Positions 17,062 to 24,390 of a stretch of 44,134 nucleotides of DNA are shown in pieces. The position numbers and the translations under genes are program-made. The notes beneath the pieces are model-generated. The model made no database searches. It was given only the letters and a program-made list of their open reading frames with translations, and was not told where the DNA came from. Each line of letters opens with the position of its first letter. Positions within the stretch are counted from its first letter, which is position 1. The stretch is from an uncultured Mycoplasmatota bacterium (lineage in GTDB: Bacteria; Bacillota_I; Bacilli_A; RF39; UBA660), in contig CAMEJC010000004.1 of assembly GCA_945919295.1 (NCBI GenBank), positions 1 to 44,134 on the forward strand. The letters run 5' to 3'.

Positions 17062-18115
17062 AGTTGTTTCTTTTCCACATTTGGGGAATTATTATATTGT
17101 TTTTGAATATTTTCTTTCTAATGTACTAAAATGCAAGGTTATTGTTCCTCCCGCTACTACGAAAAGAACTATTGAACTTGGAGCTAAGTATTCGCCAGAT
17201 TTTGTATGTGTTCCTTTTAAATATAATTTGGGTAATTATATTGAAACATTAGAAAAGGGAGCTAATACATTGATTCAAGGTGGTGGTGGGTGTAGATATG
17301 GTTATTATGGTGAACTGGAAGAAAAGATATTAAGAGATTTGGGATATAAATTTGAGTTTTATAATATGATTAGTGATAACCATATTTCTTTAAAAAAGGG
17401 TTATCGCTTTTGCAAAAAGATAAATAAAAAAACGAATCTTTTTATGTGTGGTTATTATTTATTTAACTCTTTACTTATGATTATTTTTATTGATAAAATT
17501 GAAAAATATTTGAGATTAAATATGGGGTTTGAAGTAGAAAAGGGTTCATTTGAAGAACTGGAGAAGAAATATTTTAATAGTTTTAAGAATAATGGAGTAT
17601 TTAAAAATATATATCTTTATTGTAAATATAAAAGGAAATTTAAAAAAATTGCTATAGATAAACCGAAAGATCATCTGAGAGTGGCAATTCTTGGAGAGTT
17701 ATATTCTCTTATTGATGATAATACATCATATAATACTGAAAGAAAACTTATTAAAATGGGAATAGAAGTATATAGAGATACTGATCTTACTTATTTGCTT
17801 ATTACAAAGAGATTCAAACTTGCTAGAATGATTAAAAGAGGTAAGAAATATATTAAATATCATTTGGGAGCTGATGCTTCTGGGACAATAGTTAAAAGTT
17901 TAGATGTTGCGAAGAAAGGTTTTGATGGTATTCTCCATCTTAAAAGTTTTGGATGTACACCGGAAATATCTGCGATGAGTATTTTGCCTAAAATATCTGA
18001 TGAATATAATATTCCTATTTTATATTTTAGTTTTGATGCGGAGGATAATGAGGTAGGAGTTGATACAAGATTAGAGGCTTTTTATGATATGATTAAAAGC
18101 AAAAAGGAAAAATAG
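17054..18115 (+). CDS. Acyl-CoA dehydratase activase-related protein (second of pair)
   Basis: A 353-residue partner of the COG3580 type. It opens with VSFPHLGNYYIVFEYF, followed by FVCVPFKYNLGNYIETL and the glycine-rich IQGGGGCRYGYYGELE with a likely cluster-ligand Cys. It ends with LHLKSFGCTPEISAMSILP and FSFDAEDNEVGVDTRLEAF. The matching TSGLYTRLESF and VGVDTRLEAF endings of the two proteins show they are distant relatives. Translation is coupled by the 8-nt overlap. Together they probably form a two-subunit Fe-S protein of unknown substrate. A terminator follows. Confidence 0.8.
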   Translation: MDRVVSFPHLGNYYIVFEYFLSNVLKCKVIVPPATTKRTIELGAKYSPDFVCVPFKYNLGNYIETLEKGANTLIQGGGGCRYGYYGELEEKILRDLGYKFEFYNMISDNHISLKKGYRFCKKINKKTNLFMCGYYLFNSLLMIIFIDKIEKYLRLNMGFEVEKGSFEELEKKYFNSFKNNGVFKNIYLYCKYKRKFKKIAIDKPKDHLRVAILGELYSLIDDNTSYNTERKLIKMGIEVYRDTDLTYLLITKRFKLARMIKRGKKYIKYHLGADASGTIVKSLDVAKKGFDGILHLKSFGCTPEISAMSILPKISDEYNIPILYFSFDAEDNEVGVDTRLEAFYDMIKSKKEK

Positions 18116-18130
18116 AATTTTCCTTTTTTA
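18101..18130 (+). terminator. Terminator of the dehydratase-related pair
   Basis: AAAAAGGAAAA and TTTTCCTTTTT form an 11-bp stem with a 6-nt loop; the stem begins in the last codons of the gene. Confidence 0.8.
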
Positions 18131-18181
18131 ACTTTTTAATATAAATTAAAAAATTATATTTTGTATATTAAAAAAATATGA

Positions 18182-18187
18182 TATAAT
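18182..18187 (+). promoter_or_regulatory. Probable -10 box of the VUT-regulator operon
   Basis: TATAAT preceded by TGA (extended -10 like), about 25 nt before the first start codon. A -35 is weak (TTTTGT at 17-nt spacing). No preQ1-type riboswitch is recognisable in the short leader. Confidence 0.5.
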
Positions 18188-18211
18188 ATAGATAGATAAG
18201 AAGGTGTTTTG

Positions 18212-18877
18212 ATGAGTGCAATAGTTTTTCTTTTATTAATAGCTATTTCTATAGGATTAATATATTTAATTCATAGATATTTTGGAAAAAGTCAATTCTA
18301 CTTGATTGCAGTTATATATTCAATATTATCTTTTTTAATGTCTTTTAAATTAATAAAAGTATTTGGAGTAAATATTAATGCTAGTGTTATATTTAGTAGT
18401 GGACTATTGATTATATTGTATTATTTTATAAATAGATATGGAAAAAGTGAGATTAAAAGACTTATTATGGCTATTTTTGTTAGTACTTTTGTTAGTGGTT
18501 GTTTTTTAATGCTCAATACTTTTATGATTCCTTCTATATATGATAATAATTCTCCTTTTTATCAAAATTTGGTATTAGATAATTTGGCTATTGTAATATT
18601 ATATCCCATTTCTCTTCTTATTACTTTACTTCTTAGTTCTTATTGCTTTGAGCTACTAAAAAATGAAGATAAGAATAGGCTTATTAAAACTTTGGTTACT
18701 ATTATTGGCCTTATGTTTATAGATACTTTTATTTTTATTTATTTTAGTTATGCTATATTAATTAGATTTGATATTGCAATAGTAATTGCTTTGGATAATT
18801 ATTTAGTTAAGGCTATTATTATGGTTATTTATATACTAATTATTAATAAGGTGTTTAAGATAAGGAAGGTGAAATAA
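18212..18877 (+). CDS. VUT/YhhQ-like membrane protein, first paralog
   Basis: A 221-residue integral membrane protein with about six to seven helices. The segment YYFINRYGKSEIKRLIM resembles the conserved EKYGKKEAR loop of the VUT (YhhQ) family, whose known members import queuosine precursors such as preQ0 and preQ1. The Asp and Asn residues that usually precede this loop are missing, so function may differ. The ORF track starts at a TTG one codon earlier; ATG behind AAGGTG is better. It overlaps the next paralog by one base (TAATG). Family assignment is from one motif plus topology. Confidence 0.6.
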   Translation: MSAIVFLLLIAISIGLIYLIHRYFGKSQFYLIAVIYSILSFLMSFKLIKVFGVNINASVIFSSGLLIILYYFINRYGKSEIKRLIMAIFVSTFVSGCFLMLNTFMIPSIYDNNSPFYQNLVLDNLAIVILYPISLLITLLLSSYCFELLKNEDKNRLIKTLVTIIGLMFIDTFIFIYFSYAILIRFDIAIVIALDNYLVKAIIMVIYILIINKVFKIRKVK

Positions 18878-19551
18878 TGAACTATCTTTATCTTTTGATT
18901 GAAGTTATTATTGTCTTTTTGTTGATGATTTTATTTTATCGAGTTGGGAAAAAAGAGGGTTTATTTATATATATTGCTCTCATGTCATCGATACTTAGTA
19001 TTGTCATGTTTAAGGTATTTGATATTTTATCATTTCAAATTAATTTTGGGCTTCCAATTATAATGGGAATATTTACTGCGAATAATATTATTATTCAAAG
19101 ATATGGTCTTGATGAGATAAAACGAATTATTTATACTTTTGGTTTCTCTTATATTTTGACTATGATCATTATGAATCTTGTTAGTTTAATGACTTCAAGT
19201 GAATATAATATAATTAGTAATAATTCTTTTGATCAATTATTTGGATATAATTTGGTTAATTTAAGATGCTTTGTAGGAGGGTTTATATCAATTGGATTTA
19301 TGCTTTGGTTTAATGGAGAGGTTTACTATTACATAAGAAGAGATAAAAATAAGTTGATATTTAGTAATATTGGGTCAATACTTATTATTCAATTTATAGA
19401 AAGTATGATTTTTGTTGTTATTTGTTATCTTGGTTTATATGATATTATTTTGATATTTGGAATGATTGTTATTCGATATTTATTAAAAGTGGTAATTGGG
19501 GTAGTTGGCTTGTTGCCGGTATATTTGTTAGTAAAAATGAAAGATAAGTAG
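18877..19551 (+). CDS. VUT/YhhQ-like membrane protein, second paralog
   Basis: A 224-residue membrane protein of the same length and helix pattern as the gene before it. The loop is closer to the family: IFTANNIIIQRYGLDEIKRIIYTFGF. VUT proteins are predicted vitamin or queuosine-precursor transporters. The shared motif IxRYGxxEIKRxI in two adjacent genes suggests duplication and possibly a heterodimer. GGAAGGTGAAATA gives a strong ribosome-binding site. The stop is followed after 8 nt by a regulator gene, completing a three-gene operon. Confidence 0.65.
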   Translation: MNYLYLLIEVIIVFLLMILFYRVGKKEGLFIYIALMSSILSIVMFKVFDILSFQINFGLPIIMGIFTANNIIIQRYGLDEIKRIIYTFGFSYILTMIIMNLVSLMTSSEYNIISNNSFDQLFGYNLVNLRCFVGGFISIGFMLWFNGEVYYYIRRDKNKLIFSNIGSILIIQFIESMIFVVICYLGLYDIILIFGMIVIRYLLKVVIGVVGLLPVYLLVKMKDK

Positions 19552-19559
19552 GTGTTATA

Positions 19560-20225
19560 ATGAGAACAAAAAAACAAGATTTAATAAGTGATGATTTAAA
19601 ACCTTTTGTATGTGGAATTATTAAAGAATATAGAGAGAAATATAATTATTCTTTAGAGGATTTATCAAGAGCATTGAATTATAAAAAGAATAGGCAAACT
19701 CTTCATAAATATGAGACTGGTTCACTTAATATTCCTTATGAAATATTTTTTGATATTGCTAGTATTTTTAATATTAATTCAGATGTTTTTAATGAAATTC
19801 CAATGACAAAGAGTGAAAAGGAATTATTTGAAAAGAAAATGATTAAAAATTATGTTGATACGATGACGGGTAATAAGAATATTACTTCAAGGGGTGAGAA
19901 AATAATTAATACTTATAAAAATGCTTCGTATGAACCTGTTAGTAAGCAGTGTGATTTATCTGTTAAATTATTAGATGATTCAATGGCTCCGGTATATTTG
20001 AAAGGTGATAGAGTTTTTTTCAAAAAGAAGGATAATTATAATAATGGTGATGATATTGTTCTTGCTGTGAAGGGAAATATTTTATCTGTTAGAAGAATAT
20101 ATAAGAGTCAAAAGTCTATTATTCTTCAAGCTATGAATCCTAAATATCAAACGATTGTGGTTAATGTTTTTTCAGATGATATGATACTTGGTAAAGTTGA
20201 AACGATGAGTAGGGAAATAAAATAG
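19560..20225 (+). CDS. HTH/S24 (LexA- or CI-like) regulator with altered catalytic dyad
   Basis: A 221-residue protein with an N-terminal XRE-type helix-turn-helix (YSLEDLSRALNYKKNRQTLHKYETG) and a C-terminal S24 peptidase-like domain. The catalytic Ser is present in LLDDSMAPVYLKGD. Where LexA has the catalytic Lys (TVKRL), this protein reads SVRRI, so the Lys is replaced by Arg. No obvious Ala-Gly cleavage site is seen before the Ser. It may therefore act as a regulator that does not self-cleave. The TAGGTG ribosome-binding site overlaps the stop of the transporter gene, and the likely target is its own operon (inference). Confidence 0.82.
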   Translation: MRTKKQDLISDDLKPFVCGIIKEYREKYNYSLEDLSRALNYKKNRQTLHKYETGSLNIPYEIFFDIASIFNINSDVFNEIPMTKSEKELFEKKMIKNYVDTMTGNKNITSRGEKIINTYKNASYEPVSKQCDLSVKLLDDSMAPVYLKGDRVFFKKKDNYNNGDDIVLAVKGNILSVRRIYKSQKSIILQAMNPKYQTIVVNVFSDDMILGKVETMSREIK

Positions 20226-20245
20226 AGTACTATACTCTATTTTTA
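20221..20245 (+). terminator. Terminator of the VUT-regulator operon
   Basis: AATAGAGTA and TACTCTATT form a 9-bp stem with a 3-nt loop, followed by TTT. The stop codon is in the 5' arm. Confidence 0.75.
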
Positions 20246-20251
20246 AATAAG

Positions 20252-20278
20252 AAAAGACTTCATATGAAGTCTTTTTTA
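20252..20278. terminator. Terminator of hup, palindromic
   Basis: AAAAGACTTCATATGAAGTCTTTT is a perfect palindrome bounded by A and T runs, just beyond the HU stop codon and usable from both sides. Confidence 0.8.
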
Positions 20279-20279
20279 A

Positions 20280-20552
20280 TTAATTTAAAGCGTCTTTTAA
20301 TTTGTTGCCAGCTTTGAATCCAGGAACAACTCTAGCTGCAATTTTAACAGTTTCACCAGTTTGAGGATTTCTTCCTGTTCTTGCTTCTCTTTTTTTAGCA
20401 GAGAATGTTCCAAATCCTACTAATGTTACTTTTCCAGATTCTCTTAATCCTTTAGTAACTCCTTCCATCATTGCGTCTAGTGCTCTTCCAGCATCTGCTT
20501 TTGTTAAATCTGCTTTTTCAGCGATAAATTCTACTAATTCAGCTTTTGTCAT
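20280..20552 (-). CDS. hup: DNA-binding protein HU
   Basis: A 90-residue HU-family nucleoid protein, exact family length. It has the N-terminal helices [26 protein letters not shown] and the signature [22 protein letters not shown], whose Pro at the arm tip intercalates into DNA. It compacts the chromosome as a dimer. GGAGGTAATAAAAA precedes the ATG. Codon use points to high expression. The spoIVA gene lies one gene away, as in the Bacillus spoIVA-hbs order, although an AI-2E-family gene is inserted here on the other strand. Confidence 0.97.
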   Translation of the reverse strand: MTKAELVEFIAEKADLTKADAGRALDAMMEGVTKGLRESGKVTLVGFGTFSAKKREARTGRNPQTGETVKIAARVVPGFKAGNKLKDALN

Positions 20553-20576
20553 TTTTTATTACCTCCGTTTTCTTTA

Positions 20577-20665
20577 TTAAGCATTTGATATGTTATGCTT
20601 ACTACATAAAGATATCATATAATTGCAATAAAATCAAGTGTTTTGAAAAAATATGATAATTATTT
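20577..20665 (-). promoter_or_regulatory. Promoter region and leader hairpin of hup
   Basis: On the minus strand TTGATT, 17 nt and TATCTT form a plausible promoter. The leader then contains AAGCAT/ATGCTT (20580-20598) around a 7-13 nt loop, shortly before the ribosome-binding site, which might affect mRNA stability. Confidence 0.45.
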
Positions 20666-20715
20666 TGTTAAAATTAACTAGTTGTATAACTTTTGTTCTT
20701 AGGTTAATAATATTA

Positions 20716-20744
20716 TTGTAAGTTTTGATTTTATGTGCTATAAT
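20716..20744 (+). promoter_or_regulatory. Promoter of the AI-2E-family gene
   Basis: TTGTAA, a 17-nt spacer and TATAAT with TGC before the -10 box. Confidence 0.65.
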
Positions 20745-20771
20745 AATGGTAATTTTTGAAGGAGGTATTTT

Positions 20772-21917
20772 ATGAAGAGTGAAATAAGAAAAAATATTGT
20801 TTTTATTATAACTTATATTGCTATTATTATATTTGCTTTGGTTAATTTTGAAAAGATATTGTCAATACTTGGATATATTATTAATGTTCTTTCGCCATTT
20901 CTTTTTGGTATTATTTTAGCTTTTGTTTTGAATGTCCTAGTAAATTTTATTGAGAAAAAAATATTTGGTAAGATTAAACCTAGTAAGACATGGAAAAAGG
21001 TTAAAAGACCAATTAGTATTACGTTAAGTTTGCTTTTGGTTATTCTTATAATTGTTTTTATTATGAATCTACTTATACCGCAACTTAAGAATTCTGTATC
21101 ATTATTTACCGAAAGTTTACCAGAGTATAAGGAGGATGTTATTGGTGTTTTAAATAAGTTTGATGTTACTGATAGTACAATTAATAAGGTATCTGAATAT
21201 TTGGATAATTTTAGTAAGGTTATAACTGATTATATTAAGGGTAATTCTAAAGATGTGATTACGGTAACTACGGAGGTTGCGACATCGATTGTTGAAATTA
21301 TTAGTAAGGCTATTATAGCGATTGTTTTTGCTATTTATATGATTGCTCAAAAAGAAACTTTACGAAGACAATTTGATAAACTTATGAATGCTTACTTGAA
21401 ACCTAAAAATATTGATAAAATAAATACGGTTGCCGTTACTGCGAATAAGACTTTTTCTAATTTTGTTACAGGACAATGTTTAGAAGCCTTGATTTTTGGT
21501 AGTTTGTGTTTTATAGGAATGCTAATATTTGGTTTTCCATATGCACCTACTATTTCGGTTTTGATTGGTTTTACTGCATTAATACCTATTTTTGGTGCTT
21601 TTATTGGAACAGCGTTAGGTGCATTCTTGATTCTTATGGTTAGTCCTATTAAAGCTATTCTATTTGTGGTATTTATTATCATACTTCAACAGATTGAGGG
21701 AAACTTTATTTATCCTAAAGTAGTTGGTAAATCAGTCGGTCTTTCTGGAATGTGGGTTCTTCTTTCTGTTACGGTTGGTGCTAGTGTTGGAGGAATTCTT
21801 GGCTTGCTTATTGCAACGCCACTTTGTTCGCTTTTATATTCTTTCTTAACTCAGATTGTTAATGATAGAATTAGAAAAAATAAAATTGTTAGTAAAGTAG
21901 AAGAAAAAAAGACTTAA
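20772..21917 (+). CDS. AI-2E family (PerM/YdiK-like) membrane transporter
   Basis: A 381-residue polytopic membrane protein of the AI-2E transporter family. It has two N-terminal helices and the loop SPFLFGIILAFVLNVLVN. A long extracellular helical segment follows (about residues 100-165), then a C-terminal helix bundle with FGFPYAPTISVLIGFTALIPIFGAFIG and GNFIYPKVVGKSVGLSG, the most conserved family stretch. Members export autoinducer-2 or act as Na+/H+ antiporters; which applies here is unknown. GAAGGAGG precedes the ATG. It interrupts the usual spoIVA-hup adjacency. Confidence 0.92.
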   Translation: MKSEIRKNIVFIITYIAIIIFALVNFEKILSILGYIINVLSPFLFGIILAFVLNVLVNFIEKKIFGKIKPSKTWKKVKRPISITLSLLLVILIIVFIMNLLIPQLKNSVSLFTESLPEYKEDVIGVLNKFDVTDSTINKVSEYLDNFSKVITDYIKGNSKDVITVTTEVATSIVEIISKAIIAIVFAIYMIAQKETLRRQFDKLMNAYLKPKNIDKINTVAVTANKTFSNFVTGQCLEALIFGSLCFIGMLIFGFPYAPTISVLIGFTALIPIFGAFIGTALGAFLILMVSPIKAILFVVFIIILQQIEGNFIYPKVVGKSVGLSGMWVLLSVTVGASVGGILGLLIATPLCSLLYSFLTQIVNDRIRKNKIVSKVEEKKT

Positions 21918-21934
21918 TTTTTTAAGTCTTTTTA
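21906..21934. terminator. Bidirectional terminator between the AI-2E gene and spoIVA
   Basis: AAAAAGACTTAA and TTAAGTCTTTTT form a perfect 12-bp stem with a TTTT loop. The hairpin overlaps the stop codons of both genes. Confidence 0.9.
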
Positions 21935-23401
21935 TAATACTATAGCGATCATATTTGATGAGCCTTTATTAATTATTTTTGTTAGTGTTTGACATAGTTT
22001 GAATCTGACATTATCAGGCATCATTGAAAGTTTAGCTTGAATTCCTTCTTGGACAATAACATCTAGACTTCTTCCAAATATTTCACTTTTCCAAATATCG
22101 GTCATTTCTTCATTATTAGTTAGATGATCAATTAGTTCTTTACTTTGTAATTCACTTCCAATTATTGGTTCAAATGTACTCTCTACCTCTACTTTTATCA
22201 TATGTATAGATGCTGCTTTAGCTTTTAATTTAATACCATAGCGGGATCCTTGTTTAATGATTTCGGGTTTTTCTAATTTCATATCTTCTAGGGTAGGGGA
22301 TGCTATTCCATATCCTGTTTGTTTAACCATTTTAAGTGCGGTTTTTATTTGATTATACTCTTTTTTTGCTATATTTAATTCTTGGAATAGTGATAATAAG
22401 TCAGCTTTTGTTCCAACCGTTACACCAATAGTATCTTTTAGTACTTTGCTGTACAAACCTGAAGGTGCTTCTAAATTAATTGTTACTTCACCGGTTGATG
22501 GGTCTACATCGGATATATATGATTTGGCAATGTATTCTGATTCGGTAAAATTATTATTTATTTTATCGATATCTTTTAATTTATGGACTTCGGTTACTTC
22601 TTCTTTGATTTTGGCAATATATTCTTTTTTTAGATAGTGATCGGGATTTAGAATGGCAATCCATTCTGGCATATTTACTTTTATTTGTTCGATAGGAAAT
22701 TCATATAGGGCTTCTTTTAAGATATTGTACATATCTCTTTCTTGCATGGCTTCGATACTGATGGGAATTACTGGTACGCTATATTCTTCTTTTAGTTTTT
22801 CCGCTAATCTTTCAGTATCTGGTAGCATTGGATGGGTAGAATTTAATAAGACAATATATGGTTTTCCAATAGATGATAATTCTTCGATTACAGTTTTTTC
22901 TGCTTCAAGATATTCGCTTCTTGGAATGTCACCGATTGAACCATCAGTAGTTACAACAATACCAATAGTAGAATGTTCTTTTATTACTTTTTCTGTACCT
23001 ATTTCTGCTGCTTCAATAAATGGTATTGGTTCTTGATACCATGGAGTCATTACAAGTCTTGGTCCATTTTCGTCCTCATATCCTTTGGCTGCAGGAATAA
23101 CATAACCAACACAATCAATCATTCGGATATTAGCTGAAAAGTCATCAATTTGAATTTTGGTTGCAGTAGCAGGAACAAATTTGGGTTCGGTTGTCATTAT
23201 TGTCTTTCCTGCGGCGGCTTGTGGAAGTTCATCTAAACATCTTTTTCTTTCATATTCATCCGCTATATTTGGAATTATTAAATTTTCCATAAATTTTCTT
23301 ATAAATGTTGATTTTCCAGTTCTGACTGCTCCAACTACTCCTAAATATATGTCTCCTCCTGATCTTTTACCAATACTTTTTATAACTTCTATTTTTTCCA
23401 T
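21932..23401 (-). CDS. spoIVA: Stage IV sporulation protein A, SpoIVA
   Basis: A 489-residue ATPase that polymerises on the forespore surface to form the basement layer of the spore coat. The N-terminal TRAFAC-class P-loop reads GAVRTGKSTF; switch-like motifs include DCVGYVIPAAKGY and a VVTTDGSIGDIPR loop. The middle and C-terminal domains end in GSSNMIAIVL, close to the conserved SpoIVA terminus needed for polymerisation. Length equals the family norm. The ATG two codons after the ORF-track start has correct spacing to AGAGGT. A sigma-E-like promoter lies upstream. Strong evidence that this lineage makes or made endospores. Confidence 0.97.
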   Translation of the reverse strand: MEKIEVIKSIGKRSGGDIYLGVVGAVRTGKSTFIRKFMENLIIPNIADEYERKRCLDELPQAAAGKTIMTTEPKFVPATATKIQIDDFSANIRMIDCVGYVIPAAKGYEDENGPRLVMTPWYQEPIPFIEAAEIGTEKVIKEHSTIGIVVTTDGSIGDIPRSEYLEAEKTVIEELSSIGKPYIVLLNSTHPMLPDTERLAEKLKEEYSVPVIPISIEAMQERDMYNILKEALYEFPIEQIKVNMPEWIAILNPDHYLKKEYIAKIKEEVTEVHKLKDIDKINNNFTESEYIAKSYISDVDPSTGEVTINLEAPSGLYSKVLKDTIGVTVGTKADLLSLFQELNIAKKEYNQIKTALKMVKQTGYGIASPTLEDMKLEKPEIIKQGSRYGIKLKAKAASIHMIKVEVESTFEPIIGSELQSKELIDHLTNNEEMTDIWKSEIFGRSLDVIVQEGIQAKLSMMPDNVRFKLCQTLTKIINKGSSNMIAIVL

Positions 23402-23430
23402 TAACATACCTCTTTTCTTTTTATCACTAA

Positions 23431-23457
23431 ATATTATGTCAAATAAAATAAAATATG
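23431..23457 (-). promoter_or_regulatory. Candidate sigma-E promoter of spoIVA
   Basis: On the minus strand CATATT, 13 nt and CATAATAT lie about 30 nt before the start codon. The spacing equals the site before yabP. spoIVA is a known sigma-E gene in Bacillus. Confidence 0.5.
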
Positions 23458-23464
23458 AAAAAAA

Positions 23465-23489
23465 GAAAAGAAATTATTTTTTTCTTTTC
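23465..23489 (-). terminator. Terminator after the GATase-like gene
   Basis: On the minus strand GAAAAGAAA and TTTCTTTTC pair with a 7-nt loop, followed by seven Ts. It separates this gene from spoIVA. Confidence 0.7.
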
Positions 23490-24100
23490 AATATTTCTTT
23501 AATAAAATAGTTGTATAGTACTTCGGTATTATCTAAATCTTCAGGATGAAATTGAACACCAATTATAAAATGTTCTTCGTTAACGTATTCAATTCCTTCA
23601 ATAATATTATCTTCCGATAAAGCAGATATTTTAAATGGTTCATTTACTTTCTTTAAAGCATATAAGTGCCTTGTATTAACTTTGAGATGATTTTCAAATA
23701 TTTTATGTAAAATACTATCTTTTTTAATTTTTATGGAATGTAATTTATCTTTATTGTAATGATTATTTACTTTTATTAGGTCTTTTTCGGTTGTACTATT
23801 TATGCTATATAATCCAATTATTTGGTGACCCATACATATTCCTAAAACGGGAATATTATTTTTTATACAGTAGTCTAATATTTGAAAATGATATGGGTGA
23901 ATATTACTTCCTCCTTGGAATATTATACCATCACAAAGATCTAGAATTTCGGTGTCTATAAAAGAATTATTATAATTTAATATACCAATATAATTGCATT
24001 TATTATGTAAATATTTTAAATTATTTTTAGTTACTATTTGCATAGCGGTGTCATTTATTTGTTCATCTCTGGCAACAATGCCAATAGTTATATTTGTCAT
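23474..24100 (-). CDS. Class I glutamine amidotransferase-like hydrolase (peptidase C26)
   Basis: A 208-residue protein of the class I glutamine-amidotransferase fold, closest in layout to gamma-glutamyl-GABA hydrolase (PuuD-like, C26). It has an N-terminal IGIVARDE, the oxyanion region GIIFQGGSNIHPYHF, the nucleophile elbow GICMGHQ (catalytic Cys) and the late His in IGVQFHPED. It cuts gamma-glutamyl amide bonds; the natural substrate is unclear. The ATG overlaps the spoVIF stop as ATGA, linking it to a sporulation gene and hinting at a spore-related job (inference). Confidence 0.85.
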   Translation of the reverse strand: MTNITIGIVARDEQINDTAMQIVTKNNLKYLHNKCNYIGILNYNNSFIDTEILDLCDGIIFQGGSNIHPYHFQILDYCIKNNIPVLGICMGHQIIGLYSINSTTEKDLIKVNNHYNKDKLHSIKIKKDSILHKIFENHLKVNTRHLYALKKVNEPFKISALSEDNIIEGIEYVNEEHFIIGVQFHPEDLDNTEVLYNYFIKEILKRKK

Positions 24101-24345
24101 TTATCTAAAAATTTATCTAAATCTTTAGGAACTTTGTCATTCATAATAGTATCAATTATTTTCTGTTCCTTTTCTTTAGATACTTCCCTTCCTGTCATTT
24201 TTGATAGATCGTTTATTACTTCTTTTAGTGTTGCTTCATCTTTCATGTTACCTTGTTGTAATTTGTTTGCTAAAGATAAAATTGTATCTTTATTGACGTT
24301 TGTTTTGTTTTCAATTTTTTTAAAGAAATTATCAGAAAAATTCAT
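24097..24345 (-). CDS. spoVIF: Stage VI sporulation protein F
   Basis: An 82-residue SpoVIF/YjcC-type protein, which in Bacillus affects spore coat assembly in the mother cell. The alpha-helical sequence FFKKIENKTNVNKDTILSLANKLQ, then LKEVINDLSKMTGREVSKEKEQKII, matches the family closely. The ORF track begins six codons earlier, where the codons for LGG are the ribosome-binding site AGGAGG, so this ATG is correct. Its TGA stop overlaps the next gene. A sigma-K-like site precedes it. Confidence 0.92.
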   Translation of the reverse strand: MNFSDNFFKKIENKTNVNKDTILSLANKLQQGNMKDEATLKEVINDLSKMTGREVSKEKEQKIIDTIMNDKVPKDLDKFLDK

Positions 24346-24362
24346 AAAAAAACCTCCTAACA

Positions 24363-24390
24363 TAATATATGTTAAAAGGTTGAATAGGTT
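24363..24390 (-). promoter_or_regulatory. Possible sigma-K site before spoVIF
   Basis: On the minus strand AAC, 16 nt and CATATATTA fit the loose sigma-K pattern (AC, then CATAnnnTA). The predicted start would fall at the ribosome-binding site, and the motif is short, so this is tentative. Confidence 0.3.

Noticed and set aside
18130-18211. preQ1 riboswitch before the VUT pair
   Set aside because: The short AT-only leader contains neither the C-rich loop nor the A-rich tail expected for a preQ1-I element.
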